Source of the DNA: UBA10649 sp963793105
GTDB taxonomy: Bacteria; Actinomycetota; Actinomycetes; S36-B12
Assembly: GCA_963793105.1 (NCBI GenBank)
Contig: CAWBZB010000006.1
Location: forward strand, 1-64,000
DNA: 64,000 nucleotides
Direction of reading: 5' to 3'
Shown: one piece after another, positions 16,009 through 23,361 of the stretch
How positions within the stretch are numbered: position 1 is the stretch's first letter
Layout: each line of letters opens with the position of its first letter
Notes under the pieces: generated by a model
Seen by the model: the letters and a program-made list of their open reading frames with translations, nothing else
Database searches by the model: none
What the model was told of the DNA's origin: nothing
Translations under genes and position numbers: made by a program

Positions 16009-16602
16009 TCAGGCGGTCTCGGCGTCCGCGAGCTCGCTGTCGCCGGGCTGCTCCGCCGCGGTGGCGGGGCGATCCCTGACGACGTCGGACTTCTTTCGGT
16101 GCGGGGCGAGGACCATGATCATGTTGCGTCCGTCCTGCTTGGGCGTGGCTTCGACGAAGCCGAGCTCGGTGACGTCCTCGGCCAGCTTGGCCAGCAGACG
16201 CAGCCCGAGTTCGGGACGGCTCTGCTCGCGTCCTCGGAACATGATCGTGATCTTGACCTTGTCGCCCGCCCTCAGGAACCGCTCGACGTGACCCTTCTTG
16301 GTCTCGTAGTCGTGCTGGTCGATCTTCGGGCGGAGCTTCATCTCCTTGATGACCGTGTGCGTCTGGTTCCGACGTGACTCTCGCTCCTTGAGCGCGGCCT
16401 CGTACTTGAACTTGCCGAAGTCCATCAGCTTGCAGACGGGGGGCTTGGCCATGGGGGCCACCTCGACGAGGTCGAGATCGGCTTCCAGGGCCAGGCGCAG
16501 GGCGTCCTCGATGCGGACGATCCCGACCTGCTCGCCGTTGGGTCCGACGAGACGGACCTCGGGCACACGGATCCGGTCATTGATCCTTGGTTCGACGCTG
16601 AT
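16009..16602 (-). CDS. infC: Translation initiation factor IF-3 with an AUC start codon
   Basis: IF-3 proofreads initiator tRNA and start-codon choice on the 30S subunit. The conserved N-terminus ISVEPRINDRIRVPEVRLVG is only encoded if translation starts at the ATC at 16602, which has AGGAGG 4 bases upstream. A GTG at 16566 would remove twelve conserved residues. From the ATC the protein is 197 residues: IF3-N, linker (FGKFKYEAALKERESRRN), IF3-C (QHDYETKKGHVERFLRAGDK, TIMFRGREQSR), and a short variable tail. A non-AUG start is a known autoregulatory device for infC in E. coli (AUU). The upstream leader contains two hairpins. Confidence 0.95.
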   Translation of the reverse strand: MSVEPRINDRIRVPEVRLVGPNGEQVGIVRIEDALRLALEADLDLVEVAPMAKPPVCKLMDFGKFKYEAALKERESRRNQTHTVIKEMKLRPKIDQHDYETKKGHVERFLRAGDKVKITIMFRGREQSRPELGLRLLAKLAEDVTELGFVEATPKQDGRNMIMVLAPHRKKSDVVRDRPATAAEQPGDSELADAETA

Positions 16603-16649
16603 GGCGCCTCCTCGCTTCCCGTGCGGATCGACCCGCTCCGAGAAGGCAG

Positions 16650-16718
16650 GAGGCCCTCGGCGCAGCGCGCACGAAGGCCTCGGCAGGCATGCTCCGGCCG
16701 ACGAGCGGCCGGCATGCC
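16650..16718 (-). promoter_or_regulatory. Structured 5' leader of infC-rpmI-rplT: two hairpins
   Basis: Reading toward infC, the first hairpin (16718-16686) has a 13-pair stem, GGCATGC plus CGGCCG arms around a CTCGT loop with a 2-base bulge. The second (16681-16650) pairs GAGGCC-TTCG with CGAGGGCCTC around a GC-rich loop. They end about 48 bases before the AUC start, with no U-run after the second. Position suggests an operon leader of the L20/IF3 type, but no match to a described actinobacterial leader can be shown by eye. Confidence 0.5.
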
Positions 16719-16785
16719 GTGACCCACAGGACCTGATGGTGCAGGGCGGTCCGCAGGTGGGAGTCGAGGACTCCGCTTGCGCGAC

Positions 16786-16801
16786 CCGGTGATGTCACCG
16801 G
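16786..16801. promoter_or_regulatory. Inverted repeat in the infC / DUF1844 divergent region
   Basis: CCGGTGA-TG-TCACCGG is a perfect 7-base inverted repeat with a 2-base spacer. It lies 26 bases before the DUF1844 ATG, where the -35 region would be if CACAGT at 16815-16820 is its -10. The overlapping TACTGT on the other strand (16816-16821) could be the infC -10. It may be an operator for either or both genes; the binding protein is unknown. Confidence 0.35.
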
Positions 16802-16827
16802 ATCGATCGGCTGCCACAGTACCAGCC

Positions 16828-17178
16828 ATGACCGAGTTGCCCGAAATCGCCGTGACCGACCCCGGGGTCCCCCTCGACATCGCGGACGTCCCGGCGGTCG
16901 AGGTCGTCCTGACCGTCGCGATGCACCTCATGTCGGCAGCGGCCGTGGCCTGCGGCCTCGGCGACGACGACCGCCCCGCGGACCTCGCGGAGGCCCGGAT
17001 CCTCATCGGCTCGCTGGCGGGCCTGGTCACGGCCGCGGCCCCCATGCTCGGCAGCATGCACGCCGCTCCCCTGCGCGACGGGCTGCAGGCACTCCAGCGT
17101 GCGTTCCGCGAGGCGTCGGTCATCCAGGATCCGCCTGGGATGGGCCCGGGCGAGGATCTCACCGGTCCAGTGCACTGA
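16828..17178 (+). CDS. DUF1844 family protein
   Basis: 116 residues from the ATG at 16828. The core (about 20-105) matches DUF1844 proteins found beside infC in actinobacteria: DIADVPAVEVVLTVAMHLMS, the DLAEARILIGSLAGLVTAAA stretch, HAAPLRDGLQALQRAFREAS and the end PPGMGPGEDLTGPVH. Soluble, mostly helical; no function is known. Divergent from infC and sharing its intergenic region. No ribosome site is visible, so it may be leaderless (CACAGT, 7 bases, ATG). Confidence 0.9.
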   Translation: MTELPEIAVTDPGVPLDIADVPAVEVVLTVAMHLMSAAAVACGLGDDDRPADLAEARILIGSLAGLVTAAAPMLGSMHAAPLRDGLQALQRAFREASVIQDPPGMGPGEDLTGPVH

Positions 17179-17189
17179 CCTCTCATCGA

Positions 17190-17867
17190 CTACTGAGTGG
17201 CCTCCCGCAGGTGCCGGCGGACGAGGTCGATGTCCGAGGCCGCCCCGGCCGGGTGCGCGGACTCCTCGCGGCCCCACAGCCACAGCAGGACCCCCTCGGG
17301 CGTGCCCCTCACGCCGACGGGTCCAATGGTGATGCGCACACCCTCCGGATCGGGATCGGGCCCGGAGACATCGAACTCCTCGGCGTCGGCGAGCATGATC
17401 CGCAGGACCTCGTCGATGCCGTCCAGGGCCAGGTCGTCGGGGATCGGCGTGCGTGCGCCCACGGCGCTCTCGACGTCCACCCGGTGGACCACCGTCTCCA
17501 GCGCCATGCGGCGCTGCCAGAACCCCGCGGTCTGGTCCTCGTCCCACCACGTCCACGCCGGCGCATCGGGCGCCATCCGACCAAGGTCGGTGGCCAGCCG
17601 ATGGAGCAGGGAGTGGCACCACTGCACCTCGTCCTCCCCGACCGGAGGGCCCTGCCACTCCCCCGGCTCGGGCCGCCGGCCGGTCTCGAGCGCGACGATC
17701 TTGTGCCCGTAGACCATGCCGATGTGGTCAACAACGTCGCGGACCCGCCAGCCGGGGCACGCTGGGACGTCGGCATCGAGGTGCCCGTCCGCCAAGGCGA
17801 CCAGCCGCTCGCCGTCCGCATGCACGAGGTCCAGGTATCGGCCGGGCGGGAGCCGGGTGTCCATCAT
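17190..17867 (-). CDS. Maleylpyruvate isomerase-family, mycothiol-type protein
   Basis: 225 residues. The N-terminal DinB/MDMPI-type four-helix part shows ACPGWRVRDVVDHIGMVYGHK near residue 35 and a second His-containing block, ALETVVHRVDVESAVG, near 122, the usual divalent-metal His triad of this family. The C-terminal half (about 140-225) matches the SCP2-like second domain. Some members use mycothiol as a cofactor; most have no assigned reaction, and none is claimed here. Lies 20 bases after sseB-like and converges with DUF1844. Confidence 0.85.
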   Translation of the reverse strand: MMDTRLPPGRYLDLVHADGERLVALADGHLDADVPACPGWRVRDVVDHIGMVYGHKIVALETGRRPEPGEWQGPPVGEDEVQWCHSLLHRLATDLGRMAPDAPAWTWWDEDQTAGFWQRRMALETVVHRVDVESAVGARTPIPDDLALDGIDEVLRIMLADAEEFDVSGPDPDPEGVRITIGPVGVRGTPEGVLLWLWGREESAHPAGAASDIDLVRRHLREATQ

Positions 17868-17887
17868 GCGTTCATCGAAGCGCGCTT

Positions 17888-18610
17888 TCAGCCCGCTGTC
17901 ACGCCGATGCCTCCAGGAGCAAGCCGGTGGAGGTCGGCCCGGTCCGCGAGGATCGAGGCGGCCTGCTCGGCCAGGTCCGCCGCCAGTCGGCCGTCGGGAT
18001 GTCCGCCGCCGACCGTCGCGAGCGTGACCAGCACATCCGCCCCGACGTCCAGGTGGCGGGCATCGATCACCGACGCCTCCGTCCAGCCGTCGGCGGTCAG
18101 CGGGGCGAGGGCGGCGTGGGTGAGGGCGGCCACCCGATCGAAGTCGAGGTCGTCCGCCAGGACCGTCAGCGCGGGACCGGCGAGGACAACCGGCTGGGGG
18201 CCGGCTACGTCGATCACGACGGCCGCTGCACCGTCCTCGAGCGCGGCGCGGGCGGTCTCGCGACCGAGTGCGGGAACGGGTCGGCCCTCCGGGTTCCAGG
18301 CGACCAGCGCATCCATGCCCGTGAAGGCGAGGAGCCCGCGTTCACCGCGTTCGTTGACCATGGACACCACCGCCATGTGACTGCCCTTGTCACCGCCCAC
18401 CTCGTCCCGCTCGTCCAGCACGGCAAGGACGCTGCCGAGCAGCCGCTCGCCACGCAGCCGGCGGGCCAGGCTGATGGCGTCGCCCTGCCCAGCGGCCAGT
18501 CGGACCAGTGCGGCACGCACCCCGGGATCAGCGCTGCCGTCGTCGTCGGGGAAGGCGGGCGAGGCCAGGGACCGGCCCTGGCCCGGATCCTTCGGTGCCC
18601 CGGCCGTCAC
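17888..18610 (-). CDS. SseB family protein
   Basis: 240 residues from the GTG at 18610. The SseB N-terminal domain is visible (about 30-150): alternating strands such as RLLGSVLAVLDE, HMAVVSMVNERGERGLLAFTGMDALVAW and AALEDGAAAVVIDVAGPQPVVL. The last 80 residues form an Ala-rich tail. In actinobacteria this gene commonly sits near infC and DUF1844; the biochemical role is unknown. TACGCT ends 6 bases before the GTG and only 30 bases separate it from the divergent exporter gene, so a leaderless message is very likely. Confidence 0.85.
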   Translation of the reverse strand: MTAGAPKDPGQGRSLASPAFPDDDGSADPGVRAALVRLAAGQGDAISLARRLRGERLLGSVLAVLDERDEVGGDKGSHMAVVSMVNERGERGLLAFTGMDALVAWNPEGRPVPALGRETARAALEDGAAAVVIDVAGPQPVVLAGPALTVLADDLDFDRVAALTHAALAPLTADGWTEASVIDARHLDVGADVLVTLATVGGGHPDGRLAADLAEQAASILADRADLHRLAPGGIGVTAG

Positions 18611-18640
18611 GGTGGCAGCGTACGGGAGCACAATCGGCCG
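18611..18640. promoter_or_regulatory. Compact divergent promoter pair (SseB / MFS)
   Basis: The 30-base gap must serve two GTG-started genes. Minus strand: TACGCT (18622-18617), 6 bases, GTG of sseB-like. Plus strand: CACAAT (18629-18634), 6 bases, GTG of the MFS gene. Neither gene has room for a normal ribosome site, so both look leaderless; each -35 region would lie inside or next to the other promoter. Confidence 0.5.
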
Positions 18641-19819
18641 GTGACCGCGACCGCCCGCCCTCGCTGGCTGATCCTGACCGCCCTCGTGATGGTGGCGTTC
18701 AACCTGCGCATCGCCCTCACCAGCGTCCCCGCCCTCGAGGCGGACATCGCTGAGGCCACAGGGTGGTCGAGCGCCGCTATCGGGGCCCTCACCACGATCC
18801 CGGTGGTCTGCATGGGTGCCTTCGCCCTGCTCGTGCCGCGGATCGCGCGACGGATCGGCCGCCGGCACACGATCGCCCTCGCCCTCGCCATGCTCACCCT
18901 CGCGCTGGTCGCCCGGTTGTTCGCAACGACGCCCGGGGTCCTGCCGATGTCGGTCCTGGTCGCAGGCATCGGCATCGCCCTGGCGGCGGGGCTCGTGCCC
19001 AGCGTCGTGCGGGAGCAGTTGCCGTCGACCGTCGGCTACGCCACCGGGCTCTGGACCGCGGCCATGATGATCGGGGCGGCCCTCGGCGGGGCACTCACGG
19101 TGCCGCTCGCCGCGTGGCTGGGCTCCTGGCCGGCGGCGCTCGCCGTCTGGGCGGTGCCAGCGGGGATCGGCCTCGTGGTCTGGTGGATCGTCGAGGGTGG
19201 CCGCGAGGACGGGAACCGCGGCGGCGCCTCAGCGGTCCGGATCCGCGACCTGCCCTGGCGCAGTCGCACCGCCTGGGCGCTGACCTTGTACCTGACCTTC
19301 AATTCGATCATCTTCTACACCTCGCTGGCCTGGCTGGCACCCTCCTACGTCGACCGGGGCTGGTCGCAGGCGGAGGCCGGGTTCCTGTTCGGCGCCTTCA
19401 CGGCGAGCCAGGTCATCGCCGCGCTCGTGATGCCGGCCCTCGCGGAGCGAGCACCGGCCCGGCGCGCCCTCTACGCCGCCATGCTCGCCCTGGTGCTCGT
19501 CGGGCTGATCCTGATCGGAGTGGTGCCGGACACCCTGACGATCCTGGTGGTCACGATCTTCGGCGCCGCGCTCGGCGCGGGCTTCGCCATGGGCCTGGCC
19601 CTGCTGAGCGAGTTCGCCGCTGACGGGGCGGCCTCGGCCCGCCTGACCGCCATGGCCTTCGCCGTGGCCTATCTCTGCGGAGCCGTCGGGCCGCTCATCG
19701 CCGGCCGGATCCTCGACGTCTCCGGCTCCTGGGAGCTCGTGTATGCGCTGCTCGCGGCAGTAGGGCTCGCGCAGTTCGCCACCGTGCCTGCGCTGCGCCG
19801 CGGCTCGAGCATCTCCTAG
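18641..19819 (+). CDS. MFS transporter, CynX/NimT-like
   Basis: 392 residues with about twelve hydrophobic segments. The first helix carries FNLRIALTSVPALEADI, the pattern of CynX/NimT-type (2-nitroimidazole/cyanate) exporters, and a loop of RIARRIGRRH follows helix 2, as in the MFS signature. A longer cytoplasmic loop (EGGREDGNRGGASAVRIRDL) splits the two six-helix halves. Substrate unknown. The GTG start at 18641 is 30 bases from the divergent sseB-like start. It converges with hisG, separated by a hairpin. Confidence 0.88.
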   Translation: MTATARPRWLILTALVMVAFNLRIALTSVPALEADIAEATGWSSAAIGALTTIPVVCMGAFALLVPRIARRIGRRHTIALALAMLTLALVARLFATTPGVLPMSVLVAGIGIALAAGLVPSVVREQLPSTVGYATGLWTAAMMIGAALGGALTVPLAAWLGSWPAALAVWAVPAGIGLVVWWIVEGGREDGNRGGASAVRIRDLPWRSRTAWALTLYLTFNSIIFYTSLAWLAPSYVDRGWSQAEAGFLFGAFTASQVIAALVMPALAERAPARRALYAAMLALVLVGLILIGVVPDTLTILVVTIFGAALGAGFAMGLALLSEFAADGAASARLTAMAFAVAYLCGAVGPLIAGRILDVSGSWELVYALLAAVGLAQFATVPALRRGSSIS

Positions 19820-19823
19820 CGGA

Positions 19824-19841
19824 GCGGCCCGGAAGGGCCGT
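19824..19841. terminator. Putative bidirectional terminator between MFS gene and hisG
   Basis: CGGCCC-GGAA-GGGCCG (19825-19840), extendable by a G-T pair, lies exactly in the 25-base gap between two convergent genes. There is no U-run, as is common in high-GC actinobacterial terminators. Confidence 0.5.
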
Positions 19842-19844
19842 GGA

Positions 19845-20690
19845 CTAGAGGCGGCAGGCGTGGATGTCGGTCACGAGGATTCCCCGGGCACCGAGCTCGT
19901 ACAACTCGTCCATCACGCGGTGCACGTCGGCCGTCGGAACCATCGCGCGAACGGCCGACCAGAGGGGGTCGTGCAGGGAGGACACCGTCGGAGACTCGAT
20001 TCCCGGCGTCATGGCACACGCCCGCTCCAGCTGCTCGGTGCGGATGTCGTAGTCGACCAGCACGTAGGAGCGCGCCACCATCACTCCGTGCAGGCGCCGG
20101 ACGAACGTCTCGACGGCGGGCACCTGGGGAGCGCCGCTCCGGCGGATCACCAGGGCCTCGGACACCAGGATCGGCTCCCCCACCAGCTCGAGTCCGGCCC
20201 GGCGCAGGGTCGTGCCAGTGGCGACGACGTCGGCCACCGCGTCCGCGACCCCCAGGGCCACGGCGTTCTCCACGGCGCCGTCGAGCTTGACGACCCGCGC
20301 GTCGATCCCCTCGCGAGCGAGGTAGTCCTCGAGAAGCCCGGCGTACGACGTTGCGATCGTCAGGCCGGCGAGGTCGGCCGGGCTGCTCGCACTGCCCTGG
20401 GGCGCGGCGAGGCGGAAGGCGGACGGCGCGAAGCCCAGGGACAGCACCTCGTCGGCGCTGGCGGCGGAGTCGAGGAGCATGTCCCGGCCGGTGATCCCCA
20501 CGTCGAGGGTCCCCTCGCCCACGTAGATGGCGATGTCACGTGGACGCAGGAAGAAGAACTCGACGTCGTTCTCGGGATCGTGAACCACCAGCTCACGGGT
20601 GCTGGCCGAGCGAAGGTAGCCGGCCTCGGTGAGCATGCTGCGGGCCGGATCTGCGAGTTGCCCCTTGTTCGGGACGGCGACACGCAGCAT
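19845..20690 (-). CDS. hisG: ATP phosphoribosyltransferase, long form
   Basis: First committed step of histidine synthesis: joins ATP and PRPP. 281 residues, so it is the long HisG with a C-terminal ACT-like regulatory domain (about 205-281) that normally binds histidine, and needs no HisZ. Catalytic part: VAVPNKGQL at the start, YVGEGTLDVGITGRDML, and the PRPP loop region ADAVADVVATGTTLRRAGL. Three bases separate it from hisE; the end converges with the MFS gene. Confidence 0.96.
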   Translation of the reverse strand: MLRVAVPNKGQLADPARSMLTEAGYLRSASTRELVVHDPENDVEFFFLRPRDIAIYVGEGTLDVGITGRDMLLDSAASADEVLSLGFAPSAFRLAAPQGSASSPADLAGLTIATSYAGLLEDYLAREGIDARVVKLDGAVENAVALGVADAVADVVATGTTLRRAGLELVGEPILVSEALVIRRSGAPQVPAVETFVRRLHGVMVARSYVLVDYDIRTEQLERACAMTPGIESPTVSSLHDPLWSAVRAMVPTADVHRVMDELYELGARGILVTDIHACRL

Positions 20691-20693
20691 GGG

Positions 20694-20957
20694 TCAGAGC
20701 CTGCGGTAGACGTCTTCGAGGCTGACCTTGCTGGCCAGCATCAGGCACTGGACGTGGTAGAGCAGCTGGGCGATCTCCTCGGCGGTGCGCTCGGTGCCTT
20801 CGTGCTCGGCCGCCATCCACGCCTCGGCCGCCTCCTCGACGACCTTCTTGCCCACGGCGTGGACACCGGCGTCGATCAGTCGGGTCGTGCCCGACTCCTC
20901 GTCCCCGTAGGAGGTCTTGCGGAGCAGCTCTGCGTACAGCTCGTCGAAGGTCTTCAC
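20694..20957 (-). CDS. hisE: Phosphoribosyl-ATP pyrophosphatase
   Basis: Second step of histidine synthesis, hydrolysing PR-ATP to PR-AMP. 87 residues of the all-alpha MazG-like fold, with the metal-binding KKVVEEAAEAWMAA and EEIAQLLYHVQCLML stretches. GTG start at 20957. TAGGCT ends 6 bases before it and reuses the ribH stop codon, so hisE-hisG may have its own leaderless promoter as well as read-through from the rib genes. The next enzyme of the path, hisI, is separate at 62.4 kb. Confidence 0.96.
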   Translation of the reverse strand: MKTFDELYAELLRKTSYGDEESGTTRLIDAGVHAVGKKVVEEAAEAWMAAEHEGTERTAEEIAQLLYHVQCLMLASKVSLEDVYRRL

Positions 20958-20969
20958 GGGATGAGCCTA
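20958..20969 (-). promoter_or_regulatory. Putative leaderless promoter of hisE built on the ribH stop codon
   Basis: TAGGCT (20969-20964) followed by CATCCC and the hisE GTG. The first three bases are the ribH TAG stop. The TANNNT-N6-GTG layout suggests transcription starts at the hisE start codon. Confidence 0.5.
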
Positions 20970-21452
20970 TTGGCGGCGGTCGGCATGGAGATCACGCAGG
21001 GTGACGGCCGTCAGGAGCGCGGCCCACGTCGCCTCGGCCCCCTTGTCCTCCTGGGACCCCGCCAGCCCCGCCCGGTCGAGCGCCTGCTCCTCGTCGTCGC
21101 ACGTCAGGACGCCGAACCCGATTGCGGTGCGAGTGTCGAGCGCCACCCTGGTGATGCCGTCGGTCGTCGACCGCGCCACGAACTCGAAGTGGGGCGTCCC
21201 CCCACGGATGATGACGCCCAGGCACACGACCGCGTCATAGCGCCCGGACTCGGCACATGCCTGGGCCACGACCGGGAGCTCGAAGGAACCGGCCACCCTG
21301 ATCACCGTGGCGTCGGCCCGAGCCGCATCACATGTGCGCGTGGCGCCGTTGATGAGCCCATCCATCACGACGTCGTGCCAGGAGGCCGCCACGATGGCCA
21401 CCTGCATGCCGTCGGCGCTCACCCCGATGGTCGGCCCGCCCGATCCACTCAC
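20967..21452 (-). CDS. ribH: 6,7-dimethyl-8-ribityllumazine synthase
   Basis: Penultimate step of riboflavin synthesis, joining the butanone phosphate and the ribitylamino-pyrimidine. 161 residues; VAGSFELPVVAQACAESGRY, CLGVIIRGGTPHFEFVA with the catalytic His region, and FGVLTCDDEEQALDRAG are all present. GTG start overlaps the ribBA stop (GTGA). Last gene of ribD-ribE-ribBA-ribH. Confidence 0.97.
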   Translation of the reverse strand: MSGSGGPTIGVSADGMQVAIVAASWHDVVMDGLINGATRTCDAARADATVIRVAGSFELPVVAQACAESGRYDAVVCLGVIIRGGTPHFEFVARSTTDGITRVALDTRTAIGFGVLTCDDEEQALDRAGLAGSQEDKGAEATWAALLTAVTLRDLHADRRQ

Positions 21453-22768
21453 GACGTCTCCTCCGACATGCCGCCCAGTTCGTGACCCATGCGATCGACC
21501 TTGGTCTGCAGGTACACCGCGTTGTGCTCGTTGGGGTGGATCTCCAGCGGGACCCGCTCGACGATGGTCAGCCCGTAGCCCTCGAGGCCCGCTCGCTTCG
21601 CCGGGTTGTTGGTCAGCAGTCGCATGCTGTGGACGCCCAGATCCGCGAGGATCTGCGCTCCCGTGCCGTAGTCCCGCGCGTCCGCCGGGAGACCGAGCTC
21701 CAGGTTCGCATCGACGGTGTCCCGCCCCTCGTCCTGCAGCGTGTAGGCGCGGAGCTTGTGCAGCAGGCCGATGCCACGCCCCTCATGGCCCTTCACATAG
21801 AGCACGATGCCGCGGCCCTCCTCCGCCACCCGTCGCAGGGCACCGTGCAACTGGGGACCGCAGTCGCACCGATAGGAGCCGAACACGTCGCCCGTGAGGC
21901 ACTCCGAATGCACGCGCACCAGGATGTCGTCGCCGTCGCCGATCTCGCCGGCCACGAGCGCGATGTGCTCCGAGTCGTCGGTGTCACTGCGGTAGCCGTA
22001 GGCGGTGAAGTCGCCGAACTCGGTCGGCAGCCGGGTCTTGGCCACCCGCTTGACGAGGCTCTCCGTTCGGCGGCGATAGCGGATGAGGTCGGCGATCGAG
22101 ATCATGACCAGGCCGTGCTCATCGGCGAACGCCCGGCACTGCGTCGCGCGCATCATCGTTCCGTCGTCATTGACCAGCTCGCACAGTGCGCCCGAGGGCG
22201 ACAGGCCCGCCATGCGCGCCAGGTCGACCGCGGCCTCCGTGTGGCCGGCCCGTCGAAGGACCCCGCCGGGAACCGCCCGCAACGGCATCACGTGACCCGG
22301 GCGGGTGAGCTCCCAGGGCTCGGTGGCCGAGTCCGACAGCACCTTGATCGTGCGGGCGCGATCGGCCGCCGAGATGCCGGTCGACTCCACGTCGCGGGCG
22401 TCGACGGACACCGCGTAGGCCGTGCCCTTGCGATCCTCGTTGACGACGGTCATGGGCGGAAGGCCGAGTCGGTCGAGGTCGGGGCCGGTCTTCGCCACGC
22501 AGATGTACCCGGAGGTGTGGCGGATCATGAACCCGACGAGTTCGGGGGTGGCCGCCCCACCGGCGAAGATGAGGTCTCCCTCGTTCTCTCGGTCCTCGTC
22601 ATCGACCACGACGATCGCGCGGCCCGCGCGCAATGCCGCCAAGGCCTGCTCGATGGTGTCCAGGTGCCAACCCTGCTGGGCGGTCGCAGCCACAGCGGTC
22701 CTCGTGCGCTCCGCCGGAGCCTCGGCAGGCTCGGCTTCGCTCCCGAACAACTCGTCCGCGGGGATCAT
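21449..22768 (-). CDS. ribBA: Bifunctional DHBP synthase / GTP cyclohydrolase II
   Basis: Supplies both riboflavin precursors. 439 residues: an N-terminal extension of about 35, then DHBP synthase (ALRAGRAIVVVDDEDRENEG near 48, HTSGYICVA, GHTEAAVDLARMAGL) and, from about 240, GTP cyclohydrolase II with VHSECLTGDVFGSYRCDCG holding the three zinc cysteines and a GHEGRGIGLLHKLRAY block. ATG overlaps the ribE stop as ATGA. Confidence 0.97.
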   Translation of the reverse strand: MIPADELFGSEAEPAEAPAERTRTAVAATAQQGWHLDTIEQALAALRAGRAIVVVDDEDRENEGDLIFAGGAATPELVGFMIRHTSGYICVAKTGPDLDRLGLPPMTVVNEDRKGTAYAVSVDARDVESTGISAADRARTIKVLSDSATEPWELTRPGHVMPLRAVPGGVLRRAGHTEAAVDLARMAGLSPSGALCELVNDDGTMMRATQCRAFADEHGLVMISIADLIRYRRRTESLVKRVAKTRLPTEFGDFTAYGYRSDTDDSEHIALVAGEIGDGDDILVRVHSECLTGDVFGSYRCDCGPQLHGALRRVAEEGRGIVLYVKGHEGRGIGLLHKLRAYTLQDEGRDTVDANLELGLPADARDYGTGAQILADLGVHSMRLLTNNPAKRAGLEGYGLTIVERVPLEIHPNEHNAVYLQTKVDRMGHELGGMSEETS

Positions 22769-23361
22769 GTGGGCCTGGCCGTCATCAGGCGCTCGACGTA
22801 CTTGGCGATCACGTCGACCTCGATGTTCACGTGATCGCCCGGGCGGCGCGTGCCCAACGTCGTGTGAGAAAGCGTCGTCGGGATCAACGACACGGAGAAG
22901 GACGACTCATCGACAGCCACGACCGTCAACGATACGCCGTCGACGGTGATGGAGCCCTTCTCGACGATGTACCGCGCCAGGCCCGCCGGCAGGTCGAATG
23001 CCACGGTGGTCCAATGCGCGGCCGGCTCGACGGCGCGAACGGTCGCGACGCCGTCCACGTGTCCCTGCACGATGTGGCCCCCCAGCCGGGAGTCCAGGCG
23101 TGCGGCGCGCTCCAGGTTGACCCGGGAACCGGCCGCCAGCTCGCCCAGGGCACTGCGGGTCAGCGTCTCCTTCATGACGTCGGCGGTGAAGCGGCCCTCG
23201 CCGAGGCCGACCACCGTCAGGCAGACGCCGTTGACCGCGATCGAGTCGCCCGGCTCGGCATCGGACGTGACCACGCGCCCCACGATGTCCAGGCGAGCCG
23301 CGTCACCGAGATCCGTGATCGCGCGCACGGACCCCAGCTCCTCGACGATCCCGGTGAACAC
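22765..23361 (-). CDS. ribE: Riboflavin synthase alpha chain
   Basis: Dismutes two lumazines to riboflavin. 198 residues made of two similar lumazine-binding barrels: the first starts MFTGIVEELGSV and contains GDSIAVNGVCLTV; the second contains GHIVQGHVDGVATV and KGSITVDGVSLTVV. GTG start abuts the ribD TAG with no gap. Some nomenclatures call this gene ribC. Confidence 0.96.
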   Translation of the reverse strand: MFTGIVEELGSVRAITDLGDAARLDIVGRVVTSDAEPGDSIAVNGVCLTVVGLGEGRFTADVMKETLTRSALGELAAGSRVNLERAARLDSRLGGHIVQGHVDGVATVRAVEPAAHWTTVAFDLPAGLARYIVEKGSITVDGVSLTVVAVDESSFSVSLIPTTLSHTTLGTRRPGDHVNIEVDVIAKYVERLMTARPT

